Source of the DNA: Phytophthora colocasiae
Lineage: Eukaryota; Oomycota; Peronosporomycetes; Peronosporales; Peronosporaceae
NCBI GenBank assembly: GCA_018806915.1
Contig: JAGKQI010000102.1
Coordinates: forward strand, 930,001-994,000
Length of the DNA: 64,000 bases
Direction of reading: 5' to 3'
A program made the position numbers and the translations under genes. Below are positions 33,784-43,655 of the stretch, piece after piece; the first letter of the stretch is position 1; the number at the start of each line of letters is the position of its first letter. The notes beneath the pieces were generated by a model. That model saw only the letters and a list, made by a program, of their open reading frames with translations, did no database searches and had not been told where the DNA came from.

Positions 33784-34554
33784 ATGGCGTTGAACAGGAA
33801 CTTCCGCACGACCTACTACAAGACGCTGGGCGTGCCCGTCGTGCAGCATATTGTGGATGTGGACGCGTCGTTCGCGGCTCTACTTAGCGAACGAGTGGTG
33901 AACGTGCCACAGCTGCTGAAACTTGCGCTGGAGTTGGGCATCGCGCCGCAGTATCGCGCAAAGATCTGGTTGTTGCTTGTAGGGGTGTTGCCACCGTATC
34001 CAGACATCTGGAGCTTTGCGCTTAAAGAGAGACGCGCTATGTTCGAGGACGTCGTGGGTGCTGCACAAGTTCTTCAAGTTAAAGATGTTATGGAACGTGA
34101 CGACGATCGAGGGGTGTACTATGACTTTATGGAGCTTTTGGAGGAGAACGATGAAAAAGAAAAGAAAGTGTCTTCTTCACCAGAGGAAATTTTGAGGTTG
34201 GTGCATTTACATCGCACGTATTGGCGTGAGATCGCAGCTTGTGATGCTCCAGGGTTGCTGGGAATGGACGACTCCAAGTTTCTGTTAGGCGTGACTCGAG
34301 TTGTGTGTGAAGTGGTGACACGAAAGGAGGAGCGCTTCTGGTGCTTGACAAGGATGTTGGAGTTATTTCATGACGGTCTGGAGCTCGTGGACCCTGTGGT
34401 GACGCTGGATATGATGTATAATTCATCTCTTCCGGAGTTTGAAAATGTTTTCCTGCGAACTGTAGATGTGAAGCGACGGCGACTAACAGCAGACGGGATG
34501 AATCTCCATTTGCTCAAGAGTGTGCATGAGGAAGACTACGGCAGACGAAGATAA
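33784..34554 (+). CDS. TBC1D7-like protein with shortened TBC domain
   Basis: Single exon from the ATG at 33784, 256 residues. The beginning NFRTTYYKTLGV and the stretch QYRAKIWLLLVGVLPPYPD match TBC1D7, the third subunit of the TSC1-TSC2 complex, rather than catalytic Rab-GAPs. The IxxDxxR and YxQ catalytic motifs of active TBC domains are absent, as in TBC1D7. The frame ends at ADGMNLHLLKSVHEEDYG, where human TBC1D7 (293 residues) continues for roughly 80 more. The SCC2 stop codon is only 37 bp beyond, so there is no room for a normal continuation. The protein may be a truncated or reduced family member. Its promoter (231 bp) is divergent from the F-box gene. Confidence 0.6.
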   Translation: MALNRNFRTTYYKTLGVPVVQHIVDVDASFAALLSERVVNVPQLLKLALELGIAPQYRAKIWLLLVGVLPPYPDIWSFALKERRAMFEDVVGAAQVLQVKDVMERDDDRGVYYDFMELLEENDEKEKKVSSSPEEILRLVHLHRTYWREIAACDAPGLLGMDDSKFLLGVTRVVCEVVTRKEERFWCLTRMLELFHDGLELVDPVVTLDMMYNSSLPEFENVFLRTVDVKRRRLTADGMNLHLLKSVHEEDYGRRR

Positions 34555-34591
34555 ATATTTCGTAAATAGCAAAACTATGCCGAACAGCAAA

Positions 34592-37500
34592 TTACGCGAA
34601 GCCTTCGATGTCCTCGTCTTCGTTGACGCTGTCGCTATCCAAGATCTCCCTCTTCTTCATTTTCTGGGAACGGCGTCGGCGCTTTGGTGAGGCCTTTGGT
34701 CTTTTCACTTCCTCCAGATCGATATCCATCTGCTTTTGGTCCTTACGAGCCGCGACCAACGCAGTCATGAACAGATTCCAAATGCACTCGATAGGATCTT
34801 CGGACCGGCACAAGTCGTCCACCGACGGCAGCAGCAATTTCTTGGGGGAGCGTTCCTTTGCCTCGACTTGATCATCTGAGGACGACGGTTTAAACGTAGC
34901 ACACTTCTCATTATCCAGTTGGTAGTTCCGCTTAAGCGCAAACTTAAGGCGAAGCATCACTGCAATTGCGAAAGCAATAGCCCCGTTGTTCTGCATAGTC
35001 GCTAACCCCGCGCCAACCACCGAACGCAGACTATAATCATCAATCTTCAGTTCTGATAGATCCGAATCATCATCCTCCAGTAGTTCCGGTGGTAAACCGA
35101 CGTTAACAAAGCTATCCTTCAGAGCATCCAGAACAGGCCTGCAAAATGTAGATTGATAAGAATGAGCATTAAAAAGAAAGCAAATTAAACACTGTGTCTG
35201 TACGTACCAAAGTCGAAGGCTCACGGTGCGGTTGATCACATAAATAACGTACAGCGGCTCGTCCTCCACTTCGAAAGGTAACGCTACGATGAGCTGTGCG
35301 AGATAGCACAAATATTTCAAGCTGGCTGTGAAGGAATTGCTGTTGGCGGTGGGTATCTTACCCTTCAATGGCTTGAGAGCACCCCCATGGCCCATAAATT
35401 GATTCAGCAAAGCCAAAAGAAAGCGTGATGAGTACGATTGTGTCGTCTTCACGCAGCTCGTGTACATTCGACCAAATAGGCAGAAATCGTTGTGGTTCTC
35501 GTCAATAGCCAGAGTTCTAACGTTGCCATATACGTTCTGCTGGAATGAGTACGACTCACGAATACCCTGAATCATTGGTGCGTGAAATTGACCCCGAAAT
35601 TTCTCGTATAAACCAAGCAATTGGGAGAATGCAGCGTCCCGAATATCCGGAACTCGATCAGTCTCCAGTGCCACCAAGTACGGAATGCTCTGCAATGGAT
35701 TCACCAAACCTTGTATGAGTAAAGCACCGATACATGCGATGGCCTCCTTTCGAATTTGCGGCACTTTCTGCACCGATAACAACAGTATGTTCTCTAACTC
35801 CGCCTGCATAACATTTCCAATCAATGAAGCATCAGCTTCCTGGTCACCTTGTACTTGCTGTTCCTTGCTTTTTGCCTGATTCATCGTCCGAGTCGCTAGC
35901 CCATTTTCCAACCGTTTTTCTTCAAATAGCAGCAGTTCTTTCATGCTTATGAGGCATTGCAGCTTCGCTTTTCGAGTATTTGCGGTTAGTAGGAACGTAA
36001 GTAAACCATCCTGCTGCGCTTGGAGAAAAAGACGTGGCCGGATTGGAAACAAAAAACCCATCCCTTGCACTGCTTTAGCAGCACACACATCGTTGCTTAT
36101 CATTCGGGCGAAGTGCCCGTACAATTTGTAGAGCGATTCTGTAATCGTTCCAACCTTCATCACTGTCCCTTTCGTAGCAAGTTCATGGCAATTGTCGATG
36201 TCTGTGGCTCCGACAATCTTTCCCGCTACAAATAAAGCACGCTGGAGCACATAGTTGTCTCGATCAGTCAAAGCAGCAAGCGATGCTCTCTGTTCAAACT
36301 TTGATATGCTGAGAAAAAAGTATTCCAGCAACTCGAGCAATAGGATCGGTGCTCTGTTTTGTGCCGCTGCAATCGTTGCGAGACACTGGATACTTGGACC
36401 AACAACACTTGGGGTGGATCGTAGTACCAGAAGTTTTAAATCGTTTTCCAGTCCAACGGCAACACTCTGCGGAATGCGTTTAACGCGCAGGATATTGTTT
36501 ATCATAGAGACCGACAAGTTTTGGACTTTTGGGTCTGTTTCCGTTAGGTATACACGGATCGTCGCGAGATGATGAGCTAAGAGCTGAGGTTTTGCTTTGC
36601 AAAAAGCATCCAGTGCAACCAAGCAAGTTACAAATTGCTGGTGTGTGTCTTTTACCGAGACACCTTTCAATAGCGCATCTTCTTTTAAGTCCATGAGGCA
36701 TTCCACCAATCGATCAACGATTTTTCCAGAGCGATCCTTAGCAATTTCGACCTGGGATGACCGACGCTTTGTGCCTTGCAATGTCTTTTTACTCGTGTTG
36801 TCATTGCGTTCTGTCAATAGTCTCTTGAGAAGTTCCGTAAACCATTCAATCTTTGGCACACCATGAATGACCTCAACGATCGTTGCAACAATCTCTGAGC
36901 TGTTGTCGAGCGTGGAGTCCTGCTTCCTCACAACGCTGGCTGGTGTCACCGCAGGAGTTCGGTATAGCAACCATGCTTCTTCAAGCGAGTTGGCCACATT
37001 TCCATTTTCTGACACAAACTTCGTGCTTACAACAGCAGTATCAGTATTCTTGTGTGCAGGGATTGTGGAAGTCGACCAGCCTGGTGGCAGTGTATTTCCA
37101 TCGCCAAACTCGCTCAGCGGGTTTGTGAGTCTAGAAGACGAAAGCTCGGATCCAAACCATACCTCCTGAAAAGTATCAATGACGAAATTTTTGATTCCCT
37201 GATCTTCAGCAGCATGTCCAACGCGTTCGACAAGGCAGCGCATACACGCACTCTTACGTCGAAGTTCTTCCGCCGTGATACCGCCATGGGACGGATCCTG
37301 CAATGAAGTCAAGGCTATCTTGAAGATTCTGCACACACCCTTTCGAACTTTAATTCCCTTGTCTCGTAATCTTTCAGCAAGCGTGGCGAAATACTTGTCA
37401 AACTGTGCATGAAGAACTCCAGTTAACAAAAGTTGAACCTAGCAAATAAAAAGAAACACTCATACCAAAAACGGCTGAAGAAGAACATAGGTCCCAATCA

Positions 37501-40131
37501 AATCCACAGCAGCTTCTCGAACTGAAGGTTTCTCGTCCGAACAGCATCTTTCAACGGCTCCTTGCACTTCTTTTTCTGCCATCAACATCGGATCAACGTC
37601 GACAATTCCTCGTAAACATTTCATAACTCGGGCTCTGAGGCTAGGCATACCCTTGGATAGCAAAGCCATAACATGAGCTAGCAGCTTGCCAAACGACCCA
37701 CAAAAGCTGCGCTTTACAGCAAGGTGTAAACTCGAATTTAGAGCCAATTCAGTCGTGGGAATAGCTCCTTTAAATGCCAATTTTGCACCTCCAGTCGACG
37801 TATCCCACAGTGATCCCCACAACTTTCTTTCTCGCTTCACATATACCGGCGCGATTTCACTCGAATGACTTTCCGCCTCAGACATGAATGTCAGTAACTG
37901 CAGTCTCTTAGAATCGCCGTGATCAAAGTTGTGTCGTTCGAGATGCACTACAACAATGTGCTTCAGCGCAATGTGGTGAAGTAATTCGCTGTCAACAACT
38001 TCTGCTTTAGCACACGTCGCCTTGCCAGTAAGAATGCCACGCAAGTAACTTGTATGTTCTTCAACGACTGCTACAGAATCACTGTTATCCTGCTGATCAA
38101 CCTTCCTCTGGTATCGTTTAATCGAAGCACATATTTTTCCGATCAAGTTGAGCGCAGCCAGGCTCTGGTGTGCATCTGGGCTCCTTTTATCTGTGGATAT
38201 ATTCGCGTGTAGGATACTCGCTAGTGAAGAGCTTAGCACCTCTAACAGGCACTCAGCTCCAACCCACTCGGGCCGTACAAACATCACCAGAAGATCTTCA
38301 ACAAAATTATCCAGTACCACGCGATTATCTCGCTCTTCAGACTTCTTCCAGCAAGCCTTCAGCAGCATCCGAACAAAATCCTGCACTATGCCCCGATAAT
38401 CTTTCAGCATTTTTGTTACCATATCACTCTTCAAAGGGTATTCAGTGACAATACCTGGTGTTGTCGCTGGGTCAATGTGTACTTGTAGTGAGTCGACGTC
38501 CATGACAGCTTTCTGTGTCCCATGTTTTCCACCAGCAGCACACGATTGGATTACTGACACCGCTAATGTTGACACGCGTTGTACCGTCTCGTCCGAGTTT
38601 GGTAACTTTACCATTCGAAGCGTACGTTTGGTAATAGGGAGCTTCATCATTACTTCCACGATATCACTTAGCAATAATTCACGATGAGGGCTATACTGCA
38701 GGAATATACCTCGCAAAATGCCCAAAGCGCTCTCCTGCATCGAGGTAGCGTAGGAGCTGTAATCCAACGCAAAGAGATCCACCATTGACGAAGATAAGCG
38801 GAGAACCCACCGATCTGCGAGCTTTACACTCAAGACAAGCGTAGCAAGTTGATCCATAAACTCACAAGCTGTATGAGAGATGCGCTCAATCGCTCTACGA
38901 GTACTCTTGCTCGCTCGCAAATCTATTCGAGATGAACTCGATGCTTTGCGGCCAGATAGTTGCCGGCGATCAGTATCTTTCGCCACTGGTGTTGTCGCAG
39001 TCGTCGCGAATGAAGTGTCAATGCAGGGAAGCAATACACGTCTAATTACGTGGTGTAGAATTTCAAAGCAATTGTCAATCATTTCCTCAGAAAGAACTCG
39101 TCGATCAACCTGAGGAGTTGTCATCACGATCAGCTCACAAATCGCGACATCAAGTGATAATAAGAGCCGACAGACCAAATGTTCATCAATCTGCGCTTTC
39201 TTTCCTTCTTTTTGCGATAACCCGGATCCCAGTACATCAACAGTTAACCCCAATCGAATTTGTGTATCGAATGCGCTCATCAACGATATCATCAACGCTG
39301 GCTCGACCTTATTTATCCAGTCGCACTTTTCCATAGCCCTTAGTGTGTTTAGCAGCATTTTCACTTCATCCGCCTGAAACACGTCCATGCCATTCCGTTC
39401 AAAATTCTCCAGTTGCTGACGATCCTTCGATACTTCAACCAATTTCTCCAGGAACTCAACATACTTCTCCACAGAGTCGGCAGTAATGTTCGCCTGAGTG
39501 ACAATCGCCGGGAGTTCTTCCTCATCTTCCACCCCCGGATTCACGTATAGCTCATCATTCAACTCATTCAGCACAGCGTGCAGGTCGCCAAGCTCATTTT
39601 CCATTGTGTCTTCACGTTTCATATCTGTCGTAGATAACCGTCGTTTCCGTGGTCGTTGAACACCTTCTTCGTGCGTTAAGTTTCTTTTCAACCGGTTCGT
39701 CATAGGTGTTAGTTTCTCTCCAGCTAGTTTTCACACAACCATCAAAATATCAGCCCCACGAATGAACAAACCGGACGAATAACAGTGTACTGACCATTGA
39801 AGCATCCTGTCTGCACCACAGCCTGCGCCCATTTGGGCAGCGCGTTTAGCACATCTGCATTGATTTCTGTCGTCTCGCTTGTCGAGCTATAGCATCAAAG
39901 CACACTGGGTTGTTAATATTTTAATTAATATAATAGAGTTGTAGCTTTTTGGCGCATCTACCTGAGTCTGCCGGTTGTAGAGCGAAGAATCGTCGCCAAC
40001 CGCTGCGGATTAAACACCTCGGCACCTGTGGCTGGCCCATAGGTCACTGTGTGCAGCTCTTCATGTGCATCGGCTGCCGCAGCGTCCGCTGGATCCACAT
40101 ACAGTGGGAAGAGGAACATCCCGCCCTGCAT
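34592..40131 (-). CDS. SCC2: Cohesin loader SCC2/NIPBL
   Basis: Five exons (40131-39962, 39886-39795, 39723-37466, 37402-35208, 35138-34592) give 1753 residues. HEAT repeats fill the protein. The diagnostic part is the C-terminal half, with LIQGLVNPLQSIPYLVALET, the helix QGIRESYSFQQN and YLAQLIVALPFEVEDEPLYV, which correspond to the Nipped-B C-terminal domain. Before it, FDKYFATLAERLRDKGIKVR matches the hook of NIPBL. The tail is basic (PKRRRRSQKMKKRE), a nuclear signal. SCC2 with SCC4 loads cohesin onto DNA and stimulates its ATPase and loop extrusion. Two intron choices matter: 37465-37403 (63 nt) instead of an implausible 27-nt intron, and 35207-35139 (69 nt), which is in frame and would otherwise add 23 residues. 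The start at 40131 is the first ATG of the exon. Confidence 0.85.
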
Positions 40132-40454
40132 CGTCCTCGGCCGTTGCGGAATGAGAATTATTGTCGGCAATGCTCGTTGTAATGTTGCTCCAATGTTGCA
40201 CTAAATGATTGATTGATCACTTCAACGTCAATTCCGGTACCGGACTCGGCGCAGTGATTCCAACTAGGCTGCATGTATTATCGAAGACTTGAAGTGCAAG
40301 TGACTTCAGGCGGAGCTTCCTACAGTCCTGAGAGGCCTTGGAGCCATCCTGTCAATCCGCAATTTGCCGCGATGGAAACATTCCATTCCAGCACGGAGTT
40401 CCACCTGCTCTACCCGAAGAAGACCGATGTATCGATCGCATCAAGGGCCACGCT

Positions 40455-40505
40455 GTCTAGCGTCATCAAGAAGATTCACCAGGGATCTTCTTGATGGCGC
40501 TAGAC
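40455..40505. repeat. 21-bp hairpin-forming inverted repeat
   Basis: Arms 40455-40475 and 40485-40505 are reverse complements over 21 bp with one difference, which in RNA would be a G-U pair. The loop is 9 nt (TCACCAGGG). Free energy was not computed. The element sits in a 490-bp stretch (40132-40623) upstream of SCC2 that holds no supported gene. Confidence 0.7.
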
Positions 40506-40623
40506 AAAAGCGGTAAGCATCCTTGACCAAGGACCTACAGTTGAAGTGGTCGCATTGAGTGCGCACTGCTCATTCCAACACTTTCTACATGTACAAGCAT
40601 GAAGAGCACCTAGCGCATGGCTT

Positions 40624-41135
40624 CTACGTACAAGTAGTATAAGACAGAGCGGACTCTGGTTCACGTGTACAGTAGGTCTTCGGCAAAAGAACACGCTTGG
40701 TCGACGACACGCGCATGGAGCAACGCGTGCTTGGCTCTGCTCGCGTGTATTTCGTCCAGACGTTGATCTCGATGAGAGAGTAGCTGGTGGCGCGCCGCTG
40801 CACTCGATCTGCATCTTGCACAGAGAATACCTTTCCTATGAAGTAGTTCGTTGTCTTTTTAGCTGGTTTGGTCGGTTTGAAGACCAGTCGGTTTACCAAC
40901 CGCAAGCACTGATGTGCTACGCAACTTTTTGGCGCATGCTAGCAGGCATCGATCGTTTCTTTCTCGCTCCAGATATTAAAGATCTCGACCTGAAGATTGC
41001 GTACATTATGCGGAGCTATCAAAACGTTCGAGTTAGCAACTTTCCAATCAAATACGCCCATGTAGAGTTGCTCACCGTGTTCCAGACCCAAATGCAGTGC
41101 AGCATTAACTTGGTCATAGGGAGAAACAGGACATC
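40624..41135 (-). pseudogene. Nonsense-interrupted unknown coding relic
   Basis: On the minus strand one frame reads VNAALHLGLEHGEQLYMGVF, APHNVRNLQVEIFNIWSEKE and, after an in-frame TAG at about 40945, LRLVNRLVFKPTKPAKK, NYFIGKVFSVQDADRVQRR and SSTKRVLLPKTYCTREP. Composition and motif quality are those of real protein on both sides of the stop, and no pair of splice sites removes the stop neatly. I do not recognise the family. It is probably a decaying soluble-protein gene. Overlapping plus-strand frames are taken to be shadows. Confidence 0.4.
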
Positions 41136-41160
41136 GCTGCCTCGGGCAAGGTGTGCGATG

Positions 41161-41600
41161 GGGACGATTACATCGCCATACAACACGAGGGAGGCTACAA
41201 ACAGCATCAATCGGACAAACTGCGCCATGTCATTCACCATGTAGGTTGAAATTCGGCCACGTGATCTTACCAGTGCAGTGCTACGGAAATACGTCAATAA
41301 TGTCCCTCCTGCAGCTGCTAGTCGCACAGTTTCTGGCTTCTCGTAGTCTAGAATGCAAACAATAGCCAGCACCGCAACAATTGCCTACACACGTGGACAT
41401 CATTAATAGAGGGATACCAGCCTATTCAGAGCATAGAATACTACCAACTGGACGTAGACAGCGACATCGATAGCTCGTGAACGGCCTGCAGTCGACGCCG
41501 GGCCCCACAAGGTACGATCTAGGTCGTTGTGATGCAGCACTACCATCGGCAGCAGAATGTACGTAAGTATTATAAAACTCTCCCTATAAGGATAACTAAA
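41161..41600 (-). other. Possible membrane-protein gene fragment
   Basis: Minus-strand pieces read SFIILTYILLPMVVLHHNDL, AVLAIVCILDYEKPETVRL and FVRLMLFVASLVLYGDVIV, with GTAGTA..TGTAG (60 nt) and GTAAGA..GCGCAG (51 nt) as possible introns. Three hydrophobic segments are visible. There is no clear start or end, and the right-hand end runs into the pseudogene in another frame. It could be a truncated gene of the same oomycete membrane type as the neighbour, or chance. Confidence 0.25.
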
Positions 41601-41626
41601 AACCCTTTACAAGAGCATAGTAGAGT

Positions 41627-43362
41627 TCAGGAATCATTTTTCAGCCATGCGAATTGAAAAGTGTAGTCTGCGCCTACAAGTAACATGGACAACAACAACA
41701 AACTTCTTAGAATTAGTGGACGTTGTGCATCTTCAAAAGCTCAATGTTCCTACCAAAATGTACGAGTGACGACTGCACCACATAAAGTACCCACAGTACC
41801 AGCTTTGACTGCACCATTTTCCATTGAGTCCGAAGGACGAATGCCAATTGGTGAACAGGTGAAAACTCCATGGTTCTCCGAAGAAAAATCGTAAGTACGA
41901 TCAGAGAGATAAACTCCAGAAGGCTATACAAAAGCACATTAGAAAGTGTACTTTGAAGTTTCTCGTTGTTCATGTTTGCAAGCTGCGCGTAGTACACGCG
42001 ATTTGGCAAATACGACATGGCTACGACGTAGATAGCTGCCACAGAAATACGAGCACATTAGAATTGTCTTTTAGTACGACTACAGGAACGAGGATACTTA
42101 CAGTATACGACAGGTACAATCACCTCAATGTACTCGACAAGGATCGTAAATTCCGTAAGATGCAGTAGATTCAACACTTTTCTCGCGTATAACCTCTCCA
42201 AGTGCACCAAATTAGTTTGAGGGTCTGCTGTTGAGGGCGATTTTAAACGATAGCCGAGATTTTGGTCCGGGAGTATCCTTTTCACTCGAAAAAGAAAATC
42301 TAGCGGCTTGATCTGAACCGGAGGACTCTTCTTGGTCGAGTTTTGACGCGAGCCATGACTTCTGGAGGCCAATGAACGCCGAGTTACAATGCTGCAAGCA
42401 CGACTCAGTGGGCTTTTCCGGATGAGTGATGATTGTGAGTCTCCTCGAGCAAGTTTCAGTACAATTATTTGGTTCTCGATCTTCCTGAGCTCACGAACCA
42501 AATGCATGACCTCACGGAGTGAACTTATCATGCGTATAAAATCCATGACCATAATTACAACGACAGTGAGCTTCGACGTCGAATTCTGCATCGAAAAGGA
42601 AACGAACAGGGCATTGAAGACGTCGACATTAAAGACGACGATTTCTGGTTGCATATCAGTATTTGATCGAATGTAGTGGCTAATTCCATTCTTGATTGTC
42701 AGCTTGATGATGAATAATACAAGTGAGAACCAGGCCTGCTCCATGGACGATAACGTCGTGAAAATGTAGATGTAGAATGGATAGACCCCGATCATCGACA
42801 TTTGAACCATAAACATTTTGAGTCCATCCACAATTTGCGTCTGCGTTGCACTGTTGCCTCGAACATGATCCCACCAGCTTGCTGCAAATGACCCCATAAT
42901 AAGTATCATCCAAGGTGGCGCACCAATCACCATCAAAAACGGAACGGGGAAGCCGATAGCGAGAGACATCGAGTAGGCGAATACAATGACACCGCTGCTG
43001 ACAAATACAGTTATTCCAATACTTCGTGCTCGAGACATGGGTAGCGTGGGCAGCATCTCACGGAATTGTACAACAAATGACAATGTGTACAGCCCAATTA
43101 TCATGCAGGACCGAAGCCAGAAGATGGTATTAGAGTTTGTGCCCATTTCAGGAGGATTCAGTGGAGCGACATCCGCCAGGATAACCACGAGCAAGCAAGG
43201 GAGTGGAGTAAACAGGACCAAAGCCAACAATTCCGTGATATTGACTGTGTCACAATGCTTTTGAAGAGACTTCAGACGCTCCACGGAGTAGTGGCCACGC
43301 TGTTCTACTCGAAGATAATTCCATGTCGAAATAAATCGTGACAGCAACGACCGATTAACCAT
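41627..43362 (-). CDS. Oomycete-type multipass membrane protein
   Basis: Three exons (43362-42102, 42035-41754, 41673-41627) give 529 residues. About ten hydrophobic segments are visible: an N-terminal group (ELLALVLFTPLPCLLVVILA, AIGFPVPFLMVI), a polar Ser/Lys-rich middle, and a C-terminal group with VEYIEVIVPVVYS, SYLPNRVYYAQLA, SNVLLYSLLEF and HQLAFVLRTQWKMVQSKLVL. It ends HFGADYTFQFAWL. I recall this block order, including the HFGAD..F.F.WL end, only from a large uncharacterised Phytophthora family. Its function is unknown. The frame stays open upstream of the chosen ATG to a CTTCCAG acceptor near 43430, so a first exon may be missing or the gene may be 5'-truncated. Confidence 0.65.
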
Positions 43363-43655
43363 AGCAAAGTCGTGTCGCTGCTGCAAGTTGCAGAGTGCTG
43401 CAGTTGCTTGGTTGACTTCAAATATAGCTGGAAGTGTAAGTTTTATTTGAAGTATTATCTTGCGCGGGGTGTCCTTCAGCTATAACTTAACAAGGTTGGC
43501 TACATGTATTCACCCACAAAAATGCGACAAGCGCGCACTATCCGGATGTTCCTACTAAAATCATATTTATCCGGACGCTAATCAGAATCTTTCTCATTAT
43601 CGAATCCGCCACGTACCCCTCAAGTCTCTGGTAACAGCAGGATCTTTCCTCCAGC

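Noticed and set aside
37439..37465. A 27-nt ultrashort intron in SCC2
   Set aside because: The next in-phase acceptor gives a 63-nt intron of ordinary size and a better match to the family (FDKYFATLAERL).
40816..41244. Plus-strand open frame of 142 codons
   Set aside because: No recognisable content. The minus strand has better protein-like sequence over the same bases.
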